64,000 nt of DNA from Methylocystis sp. IM3 (GCF_038070105.1 NZ_JBBPBZ010000002.1:1996001-2060000); one strand, 5' to 3'. Positions 39,764 through 50,734 are shown, numbered from the stretch's first letter. Numbers and translations are program-made. The notes: generated by a model not told the origin, from the letters alone.

Positions 39764-40555
39764 ATGATTCGTTCCGCGTTGATGAATGTGATGACCGCCG
39801 CCGCGATCAAGGCGGGCCGCGGCCTCAAGCGTGACTTCGGGGAGGTCGAGAATCTTCAGGTCTCGGTCAAAGGCCCCGGCGATTTCGTCACCGCCGCCGA
39901 CAAGCGCGCCGAGAAGACGCTGTTCGAGGAGTTATCCAAGGCGCGGCCTGGCTACAGCTTCCGGCTCGAGGAAAGCGGCTTTATAGAGGGGTCGGACAAG
40001 AGCCACACTTGGCATATCGACCCGCTCGACGGCACCTCGAACTTCCTGCACGGCTTGCCGGTCTTTGGCGTCTCCATTGCGCTGGAGCGGGAGGGACAGC
40101 TTGTCGCCGGCCTCGTCTATAATCCTGCGACCGACGAGATGTTCGTCGCGGAAAAAGGCCAGGGCGCCTATTTCAACAACCGTCGCATGCGCGTCGCCGC
40201 CCGCCGCTCGCTGGCAGAATCGATGGTGGCCTGCGGCATCCCGCCGCTCGCGCGCGTCCGCGATCATGAGTCCTTCAAGCGCGAGCTGGCCGCCGGCATG
40301 GCGAAGATCGGCAATATCCGCCGCATGGGCGCCGCCGCCCTGGACCTCGCCTTCGTCGCCTGCGGGCGCTTCGACGGCTATTGGGAGCGTGGGATCAACA
40401 GCTGGGACGTCGCGGCGGGCGTCGTGCTGGTGCGCGAGGCCGGCGGCTTCGTCACCGATCTTTCCGGCGGCGGCGACATGCTCGCCAAGGGCGAGATCTG
40501 CGCGGGCAACGAGGCAATCCACCGCCTGCTTCTCGACGTCATAAGGAAGGCCTGA
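39764..40555 (+). CDS. suhB: Inositol monophosphatase (SuhB type)
   Basis: Mg-dependent phosphatase of 263 residues that hydrolyses inositol 1-phosphate; E. coli SuhB also assists rRNA antitermination. Motifs: GDFVTAADKRAE, FRLEESGFIEG, WHIDPLDGTSNFLHG and the C-terminal GINSWDVAAGVVLVREAGG. Distinct from the HisN-type paralogue at 35.7 kb. The GNAT gene begins four bases after its stop. Confidence 0.88.
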   Translation: MIRSALMNVMTAAAIKAGRGLKRDFGEVENLQVSVKGPGDFVTAADKRAEKTLFEELSKARPGYSFRLEESGFIEGSDKSHTWHIDPLDGTSNFLHGLPVFGVSIALEREGQLVAGLVYNPATDEMFVAEKGQGAYFNNRRMRVAARRSLAESMVACGIPPLARVRDHESFKRELAAGMAKIGNIRRMGAAALDLAFVACGRFDGYWERGINSWDVAAGVVLVREAGGFVTDLSGGGDMLAKGEICAGNEAIHRLLLDVIRKA

Positions 40556-40559
40556 GGAC

Positions 40560-41066
40560 GTGACTGCCGTCGAGTTTGACCCTGAGTCACCCCTCCCCGG
40601 CCCGGCTTCCCCCCCTCTCCTGCGCAGGCGCGCAGACGCCGACTGGCCCGCCATGCTGGATCTCTGGGTCGCCGCATGGCGCGCAACCTATCCTGAGATT
40701 GATTTCGACGCGCGCCGTGACTGGCTGACGCAGCAAATCGCCAAGCTCGAAGCGGAGGGCGCGCTCACGCTTTGCCTCTTCGCCGGCGACCCGCCCGCGC
40801 TGGCGGGCTTCGTTGTCATCGATCCGCGGACGGGCTGGCTCGACCAGATCTGCGTCGGACCGGCGTTCAAGGGGCTGGGCTGCGGCGAAAGGCTCATGGC
40901 CGCCGCGCGCGCCCTCGCGCCCGGCCTCGTGCGGCTCGACGTCAACGCCGACAACAAGCGCGCCATCCGCTTCTACGAACGCGGGGGTTTCACCCAGATC
41001 GGCCAAGGGGCCAACACGCTTTCGGGGCGCGCAACAATAATGATGGAGTGGCGAGAGCCGAAATAA
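40560..41066 (+). CDS. GNAT-family N-acetyltransferase
   Basis: Acetyltransferase of 168 residues. The acetyl-CoA loop reads [20 protein letters not shown] (Q/R-x-x-G-x-G/A form), followed by [19 protein letters not shown], the standard last strand-helix pair. The acceptor (amine or protein) cannot be told. A GTG start at 40560, four bases after suhB, implies co-transcription. Confidence 0.82.
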   Translation: MTAVEFDPESPLPGPASPPLLRRRADADWPAMLDLWVAAWRATYPEIDFDARRDWLTQQIAKLEAEGALTLCLFAGDPPALAGFVVIDPRTGWLDQICVGPAFKGLGCGERLMAAARALAPGLVRLDVNADNKRAIRFYERGGFTQIGQGANTLSGRATIMMEWREPK

Positions 41067-41241
41067 TCGCACGTCCCGCTTTATTTTTTCGACCAAAACA
41101 CCATATTGGCGGAATCGGGTTTTGGCCGAAACGTTCTCGCTCTCTCGTCTCGGGACGTCGGCGCCTGACTTTCAACCTCAATCTCGATGGGAAGACGCCG
41201 CGCCCTGCGGCCGTCCGTTCATGTCTCGAAAGGACACGCCA
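41067..41241 (+). promoter_or_regulatory. Leader region of cspA
   Basis: A 175-base non-coding stretch before the cold-shock gene, probably containing its promoter and a structured 5' leader as in other cspA mRNAs. I see no definite -35/-10 pair. Confidence 0.4.
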
Positions 41242-41454
41242 ATGCAGACTGGCGCAGTTAAATGGTTCAATGCACAAAAAGGCTTCGGCTTCATTCAGCC
41301 TGACGCCGGCGGAAACGACGTTTTCGTCCACATCAGCGCCGTCGAGCGCGCGGGCCTGCGCGATCTGGCCGAGGGCCAGAAGGTCAGCTACGAGATCGTC
41401 GTCGACAAGCGCAGCGGCCGGTCATCCGCCGACAATCTCCAGGTCAAAAGCTGA
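41242..41454 (+). CDS. cspA: Cold-shock protein (CspA family)
   Basis: Single-stranded nucleic-acid chaperone of 70 residues. RNP1 reads KGFGFI and RNP2 DVFVHI, on the five-strand barrel starting [10 protein letters not shown]. The ATG at 41242 (AAGGA nine bases upstream) is chosen over the upstream ATG 41221. A perfect terminator follows. Confidence 0.95.
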   Translation: MQTGAVKWFNAQKGFGFIQPDAGGNDVFVHISAVERAGLRDLAEGQKVSYEIVVDKRSGRSSADNLQVKS

Positions 41455-41461
41455 TAGGAAC

Positions 41462-41484
41462 GGGGCCGCCAAACGGCCCCTTTC
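41462..41484 (+). terminator. Intrinsic terminator of cspA
   Basis: GGGGCCG, loop CCAAA, CGGCCCC, then TTTCTTTT. It begins eight bases after the cspA stop. Confidence 0.9.
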
Positions 41485-41486
41485 TT

Positions 41487-42938
41487 TTAGGGCGCTTCGC
41501 CTGCCGGCTGGTGCGTCTCTTCGCCTACATGGGCGATACGAATCATGTTGGTCGCGCCCGGCGAACCGAAGGGCATGCCAGCGACAATGATGATCCGGTC
41601 CCCGTCATCGCCGAAGCCTTCGCTCTTCGAATATTCTGAAGCGCGCTTCACCATGTCCTCGATATCGACGGCGTCGCGCGTCTCGAGCGCATGAACGCCC
41701 CAGACGAGGGCCAGACGGCGCGCCGTGTCGCGCTTTGGCGTCAGTGCGAGAATCGGGGACTGCGGGCGCTCGCGGGCGATGCGCAGCGCGGTCGAACCGG
41801 AAGACGTCCAGGCGCAAATCGCCTTGCAGTGCAGCGTCTGCGCCACGTCGCGCGCGGCGACGGCAATGGCGTCGGCCGAGGTCGGATCGGGCAATTCGCC
41901 GCGCTGGGCGTTGATGATCGAGCGGAAGAAGGCGTCGGTCTCGACCTCTTCCGCAATCCGGCTCATCGTCGCGACGGCCTCCTGCGGATATTGCCCGGCG
42001 GCGCTCTCCGCCGAGAGCATGACGGCGTCGGCGCCCTCGAAGACTGCGGTGGCCACATCCGAGACTTCCGCGCGCGTCGGTAGCGGCGAGAGGATCATCG
42101 ACTCGAGCATCTGCGTCGCGATCACGACCGGCTTGCCGAGTCGCCGCGCCGAACGGTTGATGCGCTTCTGTAGGCCCGGGACGCGTTCGAGCGGCACCTC
42201 GACGCCGAGATCGCCGCGCGCCACCATCAGCGCGTCGGAGACTTCGATCACTTCTTCGAGACGGTGAATCGCCTGAGGCTTCTCGATCTTCGCCATCACG
42301 AGGGCGCGGCCCTTGGTGATCTGCTTGACCTCGATGACATCCTCGGGACGCTGCACGAAGGAGATCGCCACCCAGTCGACGCCCTCCTTGAGCGCCGCTT
42401 CCAGATCGGCGCGGTCCTTCGTCGTCATGGAGGTGATCGGGATTTCCGTATCCGGCAGGCTCACGCCCTTGCGGTTCGAGAGTCGGCCCGCGACGTCGAC
42501 GACCGCATGAGCGCGCTCGGGCGTCGTCTCGACGACATGCAGGCGCACGCGTCCGTCGTCGATGAGAATGGTGTCGCCGACTTTCAACGCCGCGAGAATC
42601 TCCGGATGCGGCAGCCGCACGCGCGTCACGTCGCCGGGCCTGGGGTCCGAATCGAAAACGAAGACATCGCCCTTGCGCAGATGGACCGAGCCTTCCTCGA
42701 AGGCGCCGATGCGCAGCTTGGGCCCCTGAAGATCGACGAGAATGCCGATGGCGCGCGACATCTCCGTCTCGATCTCGCGGATCGTGCGGACATAAGCGGC
42801 GAGCCCCGCATGGTCCGTGTGGCTCATGTTGATGCGGAACACGTCGGCGCCCGCGCGCACGAGCCCGGCGATGACCGCCTTGTCGACTGTCGCCGGTCCC
42901 AGCGTGGCGATAATCTTGACGCGCCTGAGCCTTCTCAT
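41487..42938 (-). CDS. pyk: Pyruvate kinase
   Basis: Final glycolytic step, phosphoenolpyruvate plus ADP to pyruvate plus ATP. The 483 residues open with KIIATLGPATVD, then FRINMSHTDH, DLQGPKLRIG, the catalytic Lys in MAKIEKPQAI, ARGDLGVEVP and ATQMLESMI, followed by the C-terminal allosteric domain. ATG 42938 is preferred to the TTG at 42950. Convergent with cspA. Confidence 0.95.
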   Translation of the reverse strand: MRRLRRVKIIATLGPATVDKAVIAGLVRAGADVFRINMSHTDHAGLAAYVRTIREIETEMSRAIGILVDLQGPKLRIGAFEEGSVHLRKGDVFVFDSDPRPGDVTRVRLPHPEILAALKVGDTILIDDGRVRLHVVETTPERAHAVVDVAGRLSNRKGVSLPDTEIPITSMTTKDRADLEAALKEGVDWVAISFVQRPEDVIEVKQITKGRALVMAKIEKPQAIHRLEEVIEVSDALMVARGDLGVEVPLERVPGLQKRINRSARRLGKPVVIATQMLESMILSPLPTRAEVSDVATAVFEGADAVMLSAESAAGQYPQEAVATMSRIAEEVETDAFFRSIINAQRGELPDPTSADAIAVAARDVAQTLHCKAICAWTSSGSTALRIARERPQSPILALTPKRDTARRLALVWGVHALETRDAVDIEDMVKRASEYSKSEGFGDDGDRIIIVAGMPFGSPGATNMIRIAHVGEETHQPAGEAP

Positions 42939-42987
42939 GTCCGTTCCCAAATCCTTTGCCTGGCGCCGCTATAGCACGGCGCATGTG

Positions 42988-43407
42988 TCAATGCGTCGAC
43001 GCGTTGGGGTCGGTAAGCTGCACCGTCCAGCTCTTTGCGTCGCGGCCCGTGTCGATCTCGAAGAACCCGGTCCTGTCATAGCCGCGCGCGAAGCAGTCGT
43101 CGCGTCCCTCGATCCTGAACTCGCGGTCGCGCGTGCACATGAAAGCCTTGCCTTTCCACTCGCCGCCGCGCTCGTCCATCGCATAGACATAGTAGAATTG
43201 CGCGGCGAGCGGCCCGCGCAGCAGCGTCTCGCAGGCCGTTGGCCGCAGGTTCCACCACCCTTCCGAGAGCCAGCTTTTTCCGTCCGTATAAGCGATGGCG
43301 ACGCTCACGCGCGTGCTCGTGTTGTTGCACAGACGAAAATCGGCGCGCGCTGGCGCCGTCAGGGCCAGCCCCGTCGCAATGGCGGGAAGGAGAAGGCGTC
43401 GAATCAT
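42988..43407 (-). CDS. DUF1036 protein, exported
   Basis: Periplasmic protein of 139 residues with a signal peptide (RRLLLPAIATGLALTAPARA). The DUF1036 pattern is clear: FRLCNNTSTRVSVAIAY, WLSEGWWNLRPTACETLL, YYVYAMDERGGEWKG and FMCTRDREFRI. Cysteine pairs probably form disulfides. Function unknown. It lies about 50 bases upstream of pyk on the same strand. Confidence 0.88.
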   Translation of the reverse strand: MIRRLLLPAIATGLALTAPARADFRLCNNTSTRVSVAIAYTDGKSWLSEGWWNLRPTACETLLRGPLAAQFYYVYAMDERGGEWKGKAFMCTRDREFRIEGRDDCFARGYDRTGFFEIDTGRDAKSWTVQLTDPNASTH

Positions 43408-43597
43408 CGTCAGCAGCGGGAACCGGGAAGGACATTGGCCGCGGCCCCGAAGCGCCGCCGCTATGGGCAAGGCAAACCACGTGAGGCCGTGTTTGTCCAC
43501 CCCGACCGCGCCGAAAGCCGACCATAAGGCCGCCCGGTTGCACTGTTTCGCCTCCGGCTCCAGTTTAAGGCAAGGAAAGCGTGTGGAGGCATGGGAC

Positions 43598-44182
43598 ATG
43601 GGCAAGCGCATCGCGATCATTCAGGGACATCCCGACCGGCGGCCGGAGCGGTTTTGTCGGGCGCTGGCGCAAGCCTATGCGGCCGGCGCCGCCCGGAGCG
43701 GCCACGAGACGCGCCTCGTCGATGTCGCGGCTCTCGACTTCCCCCTGATCCGCAGCCAGGCCGAATTCGAAAGCGGCGCGCTCCCTGAGCCGATCGCCGC
43801 GGCGCAGGAGACTTTGCGCTGGGCCGAGCATTGGGTGATCGTCTATCCGCTCTGGCTCGGGGACGCGCCGGCGCTTTTCAAAGCTTTCGCCGAGCAGACC
43901 TTCCGGCCCGGATTTGCGCTTCGCTACAGGGAAGGACGCCTGCCCGAGGGGCTTCTCAAGGGAAGATCGGCGCGCGTCATCGTGACGATGGGCATGCCTG
44001 CGCTCGTTTACCGCTTCTTCTTCCTCGCGCATGGTCTGCGCAATCTCGAGCGCAACATCCTCAAATATGCGGGCGTCTCGCCCGTGCGCGCCACGCTGAT
44101 CGGGTCGATCAAGAACATGACGTCCGCGACGGCGGAAAAATGGCTTGCCGCCGTCGAAGACCTGGGAGGCCGGGCGAGCTGA
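43598..44182 (+). CDS. NAD(P)H-dependent oxidoreductase, flavodoxin fold (MdaB/KefF-like)
   Basis: FMN- or FAD-binding quinone reductase-type protein of 194 residues: IAIIQGHPDRRPERFCRAL (flavin phosphate loop), VIVYPLWLGDAPALFKAF and GRSARVIVTMGMPALVYRFFF. It would reduce quinones by two electrons. The GGAGG at 43585-43589 fixes ATG 43598. It converges with hemB. Confidence 0.8.
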   Translation: MGKRIAIIQGHPDRRPERFCRALAQAYAAGAARSGHETRLVDVAALDFPLIRSQAEFESGALPEPIAAAQETLRWAEHWVIVYPLWLGDAPALFKAFAEQTFRPGFALRYREGRLPEGLLKGRSARVIVTMGMPALVYRFFFLAHGLRNLERNILKYAGVSPVRATLIGSIKNMTSATAEKWLAAVEDLGGRAS

Positions 44183-44187
44183 CGCGC

Positions 44188-45240
<1,053 letters not shown>

Positions 45241-45315
45241 TTATCCAGCTTTCGACTCCGGCGCGCGGCCTCGGTATAAACAGGCGTCCGCTCCGCTCGC
45301 GGAAGGAATGAGAAG

Positions 45316-45843
45316 ATGGTCGCCGCGGGCGTATGCTCTCCCCTCGCCATGATCGCCGCAGCTATGCTGGCGAGCTTCTGCGCCATGGAACTCGCGACGC
45401 CGGCTCTCGCCCAGCCGGTCCGAAATGCGCCTGCGCGCACCGCGGCGCCATTGATGCTCGCGCAATCGGCGACGCCGCCCGCTTCCGCGACGAAGCCATC
45501 GGCCCCCGCGCAGCACGGCAAGCCGACCTCGAAAAATGCAGAGGGAGGCGTCACGAAGCCAAAAGCGCCAGGCGTGCAGAATGCGCCGGCCCAGAGTCCC
45601 GCCCTCCCGGCGCCGCCTCCGCCGGCAAGGCTCGCGCCTTTGCCGCCGGTCGATACATCGACGCCGCCGCCGCTGTTGCCGCGCGCGTCACGGGAGCGCA
45701 TGCGCGCCTGCGCCGAGGAGTGGGATCAAATGAAGCGTCGCGGGATCGCCGGCCTGCCGACATGGCGCGAATTCGCGTCGCAATGCCTCACGCGCCAGAC
45801 CAGCCGCGAGGAGGAACGTTCTTCGCGAAAGACCGCCCCGTAA
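45316..45843 (+). CDS. Proline-rich exported hypothetical protein
   Basis: Protein of 175 residues with a signal-like start (IAAAMLASFCAMELATPALA) and a low-complexity Pro/Ala middle (residues about 35-120). The C-terminus has an ordered motif, RACAEEWDQMKRRGIAG followed by TWREFASQCL: C-x-x-E-W, then T-W-x-x-F-x-x-x-C. I recall this motif at the end of many short exported proteins in Rhizobiales. Function unknown. Its own transcript starts between hemB and here. Confidence 0.6.
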   Translation: MVAAGVCSPLAMIAAAMLASFCAMELATPALAQPVRNAPARTAAPLMLAQSATPPASATKPSAPAQHGKPTSKNAEGGVTKPKAPGVQNAPAQSPALPAPPPPARLAPLPPVDTSTPPPLLPRASRERMRACAEEWDQMKRRGIAGLPTWREFASQCLTRQTSREEERSSRKTAP

Positions 45844-45954
45844 AACAAATCCGCCCGAGGCGCGCTGGATGTGGGCTTCCTCGGGCGATCAAAACTTTTG
45901 CGCAAGGCGCATTCACGACGCGTGATCCTGTGATCACGCATGGCGAAGACGCCT

Positions 45955-46305
45955 CTACTCAACGCCCTCTGCCGGAGCGACCGGCGGCGCCACCTTCACC
46001 TTGCGCGGCGTGCGCTTCTTGGTCGCCGCCTTCTTCGTGGTCGCCTTTCTCGTCGTCGCCTTCTTGGTGGCGCGCTTCTTGGTCGCCGCCTTCTTCGTCG
46101 TCGCCTTCTTCACCACGCGCTTCTTGGTCGCCGCCTTCTTCACGACGCCGCGCTTCTTGGTCGCAGCCTTGCGGACGGTCTTCTTGGCGGTCGCCTTCTT
46201 CGTTGCGCGCTTCTTGGTCGCCGCCTTCTTGGTCGCGGTTTTACGCGCGCCCTTCTTCGCCGCCGCCTTCTTGGCCGGCTTACGCTTTGTTGTAGCTCTC
46301 GCCAT
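45955..46305 (-). CDS. Histone-H1-like Lys/Ala repeat protein
   Basis: Protein of 116 residues made almost entirely of A-T-K-K and A-A-T-K-K repeats, with no acidic residues until the last few ([10 protein letters not shown]). This is the HctB/histone-H1-like C-terminal tail design, which binds DNA non-specifically and compacts it. The start follows the ribosome-binding site AGGGGA. Repeat number varies easily between strains. No other domain is present, so a nucleoid-compaction role is inferred from composition. Confidence 0.8.
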   Translation of the reverse strand: MARATTKRKPAKKAAAKKGARKTATKKAATKKRATKKATAKKTVRKAATKKRGVVKKAATKKRVVKKATTKKAATKKRATKKATTRKATTKKAATKKRTPRKVKVAPPVAPAEGVE

Positions 46306-46851
46306 AATAAGTCCCCTTGATCCGAATTGCCGGAACTATGGTCGACCGACAATACGCCCAACTAGCGTAACGTGGTTAATCACGGGTTCAAGTGGCGCCG
46401 CGCGACAGCCATGCCTTTCAGAGCGCGTGAAACCCTTCTGCAGCATCGTCGACAAAGAAGAAGCGCGCCCGGTCGGCCTGTCCGCATGTTTCGCCAACGC
46501 TCGCTGCGAAACCGACGCACGCTTGAAACGATTGCGGGGGCGATGCGGCGATCACCCGTGGACGCAGCCAATCCAAACCATGCCGACGCGTCTCTCCTTG
46601 GTGACGCACGCATATTTCAATATGTTGTTTTTCTTTGAAATATTGGATGGTCGTCGCTTCGAGTCACAATCCGTTTCGCACTGGCCCGATGAAGCGACGC
46701 AGGCTTCCTCGCACGCCGACCACATCATTGCCTGCATCGGCGAAGGAGGAATGACGCGCGCTTCAAACGCCGGCATGCGCGCGACTCGAGAGCACGCCTG
46801 TCGCCCGCACGGGGCTTTGAAAAAAAATTGTGCGCGACGGTCAAAAAAAGC
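46306..46851. other. Intergenic region, no convincing gene
   Basis: About 550 bases between the histone-like gene and the gatB terminator. Open frames here lack ribosome-binding sites and family sequence. It includes an A/T-rich inverted repeat (TATTTCAA at 46613-46620, TTGAAATA at 46635-46642) that stands out from the GC-rich surroundings, and it must hold the promoter of the histone-like gene. A small RNA is possible but not shown. Confidence 0.5.
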
Positions 46852-46908
46852 AAAAAAATGTCGGCCGGGACGACGCGCGGGGAAAAAACCGCGCATGTCC
46901 GGGCCGAC
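46852..46908 (-). terminator. Intrinsic terminator of gatB
   Basis: Long imperfect stem (arms 46860-46880 and 46889-46908, about 18 pairs with a small internal loop) followed on the minus strand by a run of seven U. It lies about 34 bases after the gatB stop. Confidence 0.88.
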
Positions 46909-46941
46909 TCGATTCGGCAGGAAGCGAATGAAGGGCGTCGC

Positions 46942-48411
46942 TCAGACGCCCAATTTGCTCTTCAGCAGGTCGTTCACGGCCTGCGGATTTGCCTTGCCGC
47001 CCGTTTGTTTCATCACCTGGCCGACGAACCAGCCGAGCATTGTTGGCTTCGCCTTCGCCTGTTCCACCTTGTCCGGATTGGCGGCGATGACGGCGTCGAC
47101 GGCGGCTTCGATGGCGCCCGTGTCGGTCACCTGCTTCATGCCGCGCTGTTCGACGATCTCCTTCGGATCGCCGCCTTCGGTCCAGACGATCTCAAACAGA
47201 TCCTTGGCGATCTTGCCGGATATGACGTTCTCCGAGATGAGGTCGATGATCGCGCCGAGCGCCTGCGCCGAAACGGGCGAGCGCGTCACGTCGAGCCCTT
47301 CTTTGTTCAGTCGGCCGAAGAGTTCGTTGATGACCCAGTTTGCCGCAAGCTTCGCGTCGCGGCCCTTCGCCGTCTGCTCGAAGAAGTCGGCGCTCGCGCG
47401 CTCCATCACCAGCACGCCCGCGTCATAGGGCGGCAGGCCATATTCGGCGATGAAGCGCGCGCGCTTGGCGTCGGGCAATTCCGGCAGCTGCGCTTTCAGC
47501 GCATCGACGAAAGCCTGGTCGAACTCGAGCGGAAGAAGATCCGGATCGGGGAAATAGCGATAGTCGTGCGCCTCCTCCTTGGAGCGCATCGAGCGCGTCT
47601 CGCCCTTGCCCGGATCGAAGAGCCGCGTCTCCTGATCGATCTTGCCGCCATCTTCGAGAATGCCGATCTGGCGGCGCGCCTCGACCTCGATGGCCTGGCC
47701 GATGAAGCGGATCGAGTTCACATTCTTGATCTCGCAGCGCGTGCCGAGCGGTTCGCCCGGACGCCGCACGGAGACATTGACGTCCGCGCGTAGCGATCCC
47801 TGCTCCATGTTGCCGTCGCAGGAGCCGATGTAGCGCAGCAGCGCGCGCAGCTTGGTCACATAGGCGCGCGCCTCCTCGGCCGAACGCATGTCGGGCTTGG
47901 AGACGATTTCCATCAAGGCGACGCCGCTGCGATTGAGGTCGACATGGCTCTCGCCGGGAGAAAGATCGTGCAGGGATTTGCCGGCGTCCTGCTCGAGATG
48001 CAGACGCTCGACGCCCACCGTGATGCGCTCGGTGGGCGACACGTCGACGATGACCGCGCCCTCGCCCACGATCGGGTGCTTGAACTGCGAGATCTGATAG
48101 CCCTGCGGCAGATCGGGATAGAAATAGTTCTTCCGGTCGAAGATCGACCGCAGATTGATTTTGGCTTCCAGTCCGAGCCCCGTGCGGACCGCCTGCTTGA
48201 CGCATTCCTCGTTGATGACCGGCAGCATGCCCGGCATGGCCGCGTCGACGAGCGAAACGTGATCGTTGGGCGCGCCGCCATATTCGGCTGAAGCCCCGGA
48301 GAAGAGCTTGGCGTTGCTCGTCACCTGCGCATGTATTTCCATGCCGATGACGACTTCCCAGTCGCCGGTCGCGCCTTTGATGAGCTTGGAGGGAGCCGCC
48401 TGTGTCGCCAT
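46942..48411 (-). CDS. gatB: Aspartyl/glutamyl-tRNA amidotransferase subunit B
   Basis: Subunit B of the GatCAB enzyme that converts misacylated Glu-tRNA(Gln) or Asp-tRNA(Asn), needed where the matching synthetases are missing. The 489 residues show [12 protein letters not shown], the kinase-like core [40 protein letters not shown] and the C-terminal GatB/YqeY tail. ATG 48411 has GAGGAAA upstream. gatC and gatA are 2-3 kb away; one plus-strand gene and a chorismate mutase intervene. Confidence 0.96.
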   Translation of the reverse strand: MATQAAPSKLIKGATGDWEVVIGMEIHAQVTSNAKLFSGASAEYGGAPNDHVSLVDAAMPGMLPVINEECVKQAVRTGLGLEAKINLRSIFDRKNYFYPDLPQGYQISQFKHPIVGEGAVIVDVSPTERITVGVERLHLEQDAGKSLHDLSPGESHVDLNRSGVALMEIVSKPDMRSAEEARAYVTKLRALLRYIGSCDGNMEQGSLRADVNVSVRRPGEPLGTRCEIKNVNSIRFIGQAIEVEARRQIGILEDGGKIDQETRLFDPGKGETRSMRSKEEAHDYRYFPDPDLLPLEFDQAFVDALKAQLPELPDAKRARFIAEYGLPPYDAGVLVMERASADFFEQTAKGRDAKLAANWVINELFGRLNKEGLDVTRSPVSAQALGAIIDLISENVISGKIAKDLFEIVWTEGGDPKEIVEQRGMKQVTDTGAIEAAVDAVIAANPDKVEQAKAKPTMLGWFVGQVMKQTGGKANPQAVNDLLKSKLGV

Positions 48412-48497
48412 ATTTTCCTCGCTGAACCTGTGCCTTCCATATAGACCACAGCGGGCGCCAGCGGAACGGGCGACGCGCAGAGAGAGAAAGGCCAACG

Positions 48498-48824
48498 ATG
48501 GCCGGGAACGACGAGCCGGACAACAACCGCAAGAACCGTAGGAACGGGTTGGTCGCGCGCATGCGCGCGGCGCCGCGCTATCTCAGCATCCCCATCGGAG
48601 TGGGCCTCATCCTCGGCGGCACGATCCTCGCGCCGCTGCCTGTCTTCGGCATCTGGATGGCGCCGATCGGCCTGGCGATCCTTGCGCCGCATTCTCCGGG
48701 CGCCCATCGCGCCGCGCAGCGCCTTTACTGGCAGAAACTCAAATTTCTGCGCTGGGCGATCCGACACGGATTCCTGCGCGTCAAACGGGTCGAGCGCAAG
48801 AATGACCCGGACGTTGGGGCGTGA
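48498..48824 (+). CDS. Small membrane protein (often misnamed tryptophan synthase beta-like)
   Basis: Protein of 108 residues: a basic N-terminus and one or two hydrophobic segments ([34 protein letters not shown]), then a basic tail. The pattern P-x-G-x-x-L-x-x-G to W-x-x-P-x-G-L-A is a common short membrane family in Alphaproteobacteria, sometimes misnamed. Function unknown. It is divergent from gatB. Confidence 0.7.
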   Translation: MAGNDEPDNNRKNRRNGLVARMRAAPRYLSIPIGVGLILGGTILAPLPVFGIWMAPIGLAILAPHSPGAHRAAQRLYWQKLKFLRWAIRHGFLRVKRVERKNDPDVGA

Positions 48825-48857
48825 CCTGAGGCCATCGCCCTGCCACGAGTGTGCCGC

Positions 48858-49193
48858 TTAGTCGCCCTTTGGCGCGTGATCGCCCATGAGGCGCTCTTCG
48901 TAGTGGATCGACCATTCGATGATGTTCGTCCAGAGATTCATGGCGAGCTCGACGGATAGCCCCTCGCGCCGCGCCGCGCCGAGCACGCGCGCCAGCACTT
49001 CGTCGACACGATCCGGCACGCGGGCCGGAATGCCGAGCGCGGGCTTTACTTTTGCGGCACGCTCGATCTGACGCTGGCGCTTTGCGAGCAACGCGACGAG
49101 TTCGTCGTCGAGTTCGTCGATGATGCGGCGAACGTCGGACATTTCGTCCTGCATCGCCTTGAGGTCGGTGTCGGCCGCGGCCTTGTTCATCAT
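48858..49193 (-). CDS. Chorismate mutase (AroQ class)
   Basis: All-helical chorismate mutase of 111 residues that turns chorismate into prephenate for Phe and Tyr. It shows VRRIIDELDDELVALLAKRQRQIERAAKVKPALG (active-site Arg and Lys positions) and DRVDEVLARVLGAARREGLSVEL. The ATG at 49193 overlaps the gatA stop (TGATG), so it depends on gatA translation. Pairing with an amidotransferase is unusual in function. Confidence 0.88.
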   Translation of the reverse strand: MMNKAAADTDLKAMQDEMSDVRRIIDELDDELVALLAKRQRQIERAAKVKPALGIPARVPDRVDEVLARVLGAARREGLSVELAMNLWTNIIEWSIHYEERLMGDHAPKGD

Positions 49194-50683
49194 CAGGCCT
49201 CGCGCCACCAGGGTTGGGGGAAGTCGATCTTCGGCGCCGCCTGCTCCAGCGCCGCGGCGAGCGAAAACAGCGTCTCCTCATCGAAGGGACGGCCAATGAG
49301 CTGCAAGCCGAGCGGCAGGCCATTGGCGGCGAGGCCGCCCGGCACGGCGACGCCCGGCAGACCCGCCATGTTCACTGTCACAGTGAAAACATCGTTGAGA
49401 TACATTTCGACCGGATCGGTCGAGCCCTGTTCGCCTTGAGCGAAGGCGGTCGAAGGCGTCGCGGGCGTGAGCACCGCATCGACGCCGGCGGCGAAGGCCT
49501 GATCGAAATCGCGCTTGATGAGGCTACGCACCTTCTGCGCGCGCACGTAATAGGCATCGTAGTAACCCGCCGAGAGCACATAAGTGCCGATCATGATGCG
49601 TCGGCGCACTTCGGCGCCGAAACCCTCGGCGCGCGATTTCTCGTACATCTCCACAATGTCGCGGCCAGGCTCGCGCAAGCCGTAGCGGACGCCATCGTAG
49701 CGCGCGAGATTGGACGACGCCTCCGCGGGCGCGATGATGTAATAGGTCGGCAGCGCGTATTTCGTATGCGGCAGGGAAATCTCGACGATCTCCGCGCCCG
49801 CGTCCTTCAGCCAGGCGACGCCCTGATCCCACAGCGCCGCGATCTCGGCCGACATGCCGTCGAGGCGATATTCCTTCGGCACGCCGATGCGGCGCCCCTT
49901 CACCGAAGCGCCGACCGCCGCCTCGTAATCCGGCACCGGCGCATCGACGCTCGTCGTGTCTTTCGGATCGTGGCCGGCCATGGAGCGCAGCATGATGGCG
50001 GCGTCGCGCACAGTGCGCGCGATTGGTCCGGCCTGATCGAGCGACGACGCAAAGGCGACGATGCCCCAGCGCGAGCAGCGGCCGTAAGTCGGCTTGACGC
50101 CTACCGTGCCGGTGAACGCCGCCGGCTGGCGAATGGAGCCGCCCGTGTCCGTCGCCGTGGCGCCGAGACACAGATGCGCTGCGACCGCCGCCGAGGAGCC
50201 GCCCGAGGAGCCGCCCGGGACGATTTTCGCCCCGGGATCGTTCTTGCGCCGCCAGGGCGAAACGACAGGGCCAAAGGCGCTCGTTTCGTTCGACGAGCCC
50301 ATTGCGAATTCGTCGAGATTGAGCTTGCCGAGCGTCACCGCGCCGTCGCGCAGCAGATTGGCGGAGACGGTCGACTCATAGGTGGGCGTGAAATTGCCGA
50401 GGATGCGGCTTGCAGCCGTCGTGCGCACGCCCTTTGAGCAATACAGATCCTTGATGCCGAGCGGCAGCCCCTCGAGCGGCCCGGCTTCGCCGCGCGAAAG
50501 CTTCGCGTCGCTCGCTTCGGCCTGCTTCAGCGCGAGTTCGGGCGTCTCGGTGATAAAGCAGTTCAGCGCGCGCGCCTGCTCCATCGCGGCAAGATGCGCC
50601 GTGGTCAGCTCGACCGCCGAGATTTTCTTCGACTTCAGCGCGTCGCGCGCGTCGGCGAGGGAGAGATGCGTCAGATCGGACAT
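49193..50683 (-). CDS. gatA: Aspartyl/glutamyl-tRNA amidotransferase subunit A
   Basis: Amidase-signature subunit (496 residues) that hydrolyses glutamine and feeds ammonia to GatB. The Ser-cisSer-Lys triad is visible: Lys in LPLGIKDLY (about residue 78), and the two Ser in [14 protein letters not shown] and [10 protein letters not shown]. It follows gatC by 51 bases and leads into the chorismate mutase. Confidence 0.96.
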   Translation of the reverse strand: MSDLTHLSLADARDALKSKKISAVELTTAHLAAMEQARALNCFITETPELALKQAEASDAKLSRGEAGPLEGLPLGIKDLYCSKGVRTTAASRILGNFTPTYESTVSANLLRDGAVTLGKLNLDEFAMGSSNETSAFGPVVSPWRRKNDPGAKIVPGGSSGGSSAAVAAHLCLGATATDTGGSIRQPAAFTGTVGVKPTYGRCSRWGIVAFASSLDQAGPIARTVRDAAIMLRSMAGHDPKDTTSVDAPVPDYEAAVGASVKGRRIGVPKEYRLDGMSAEIAALWDQGVAWLKDAGAEIVEISLPHTKYALPTYYIIAPAEASSNLARYDGVRYGLREPGRDIVEMYEKSRAEGFGAEVRRRIMIGTYVLSAGYYDAYYVRAQKVRSLIKRDFDQAFAAGVDAVLTPATPSTAFAQGEQGSTDPVEMYLNDVFTVTVNMAGLPGVAVPGGLAANGLPLGLQLIGRPFDEETLFSLAAALEQAAPKIDFPQPWWREA

Positions 50684-50734
50684 CGAGTCTCTTTATATAT
50701 CGGAAGCGGGAGGCTGTGTGGCTTCGGGCGCGCG

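Noticed and set aside
46380..46410. GGTTCAAG-like segment resembling a tRNA T-arm
   Set aside because: No acceptor stem, D-arm or anticodon arm can be folded around it.
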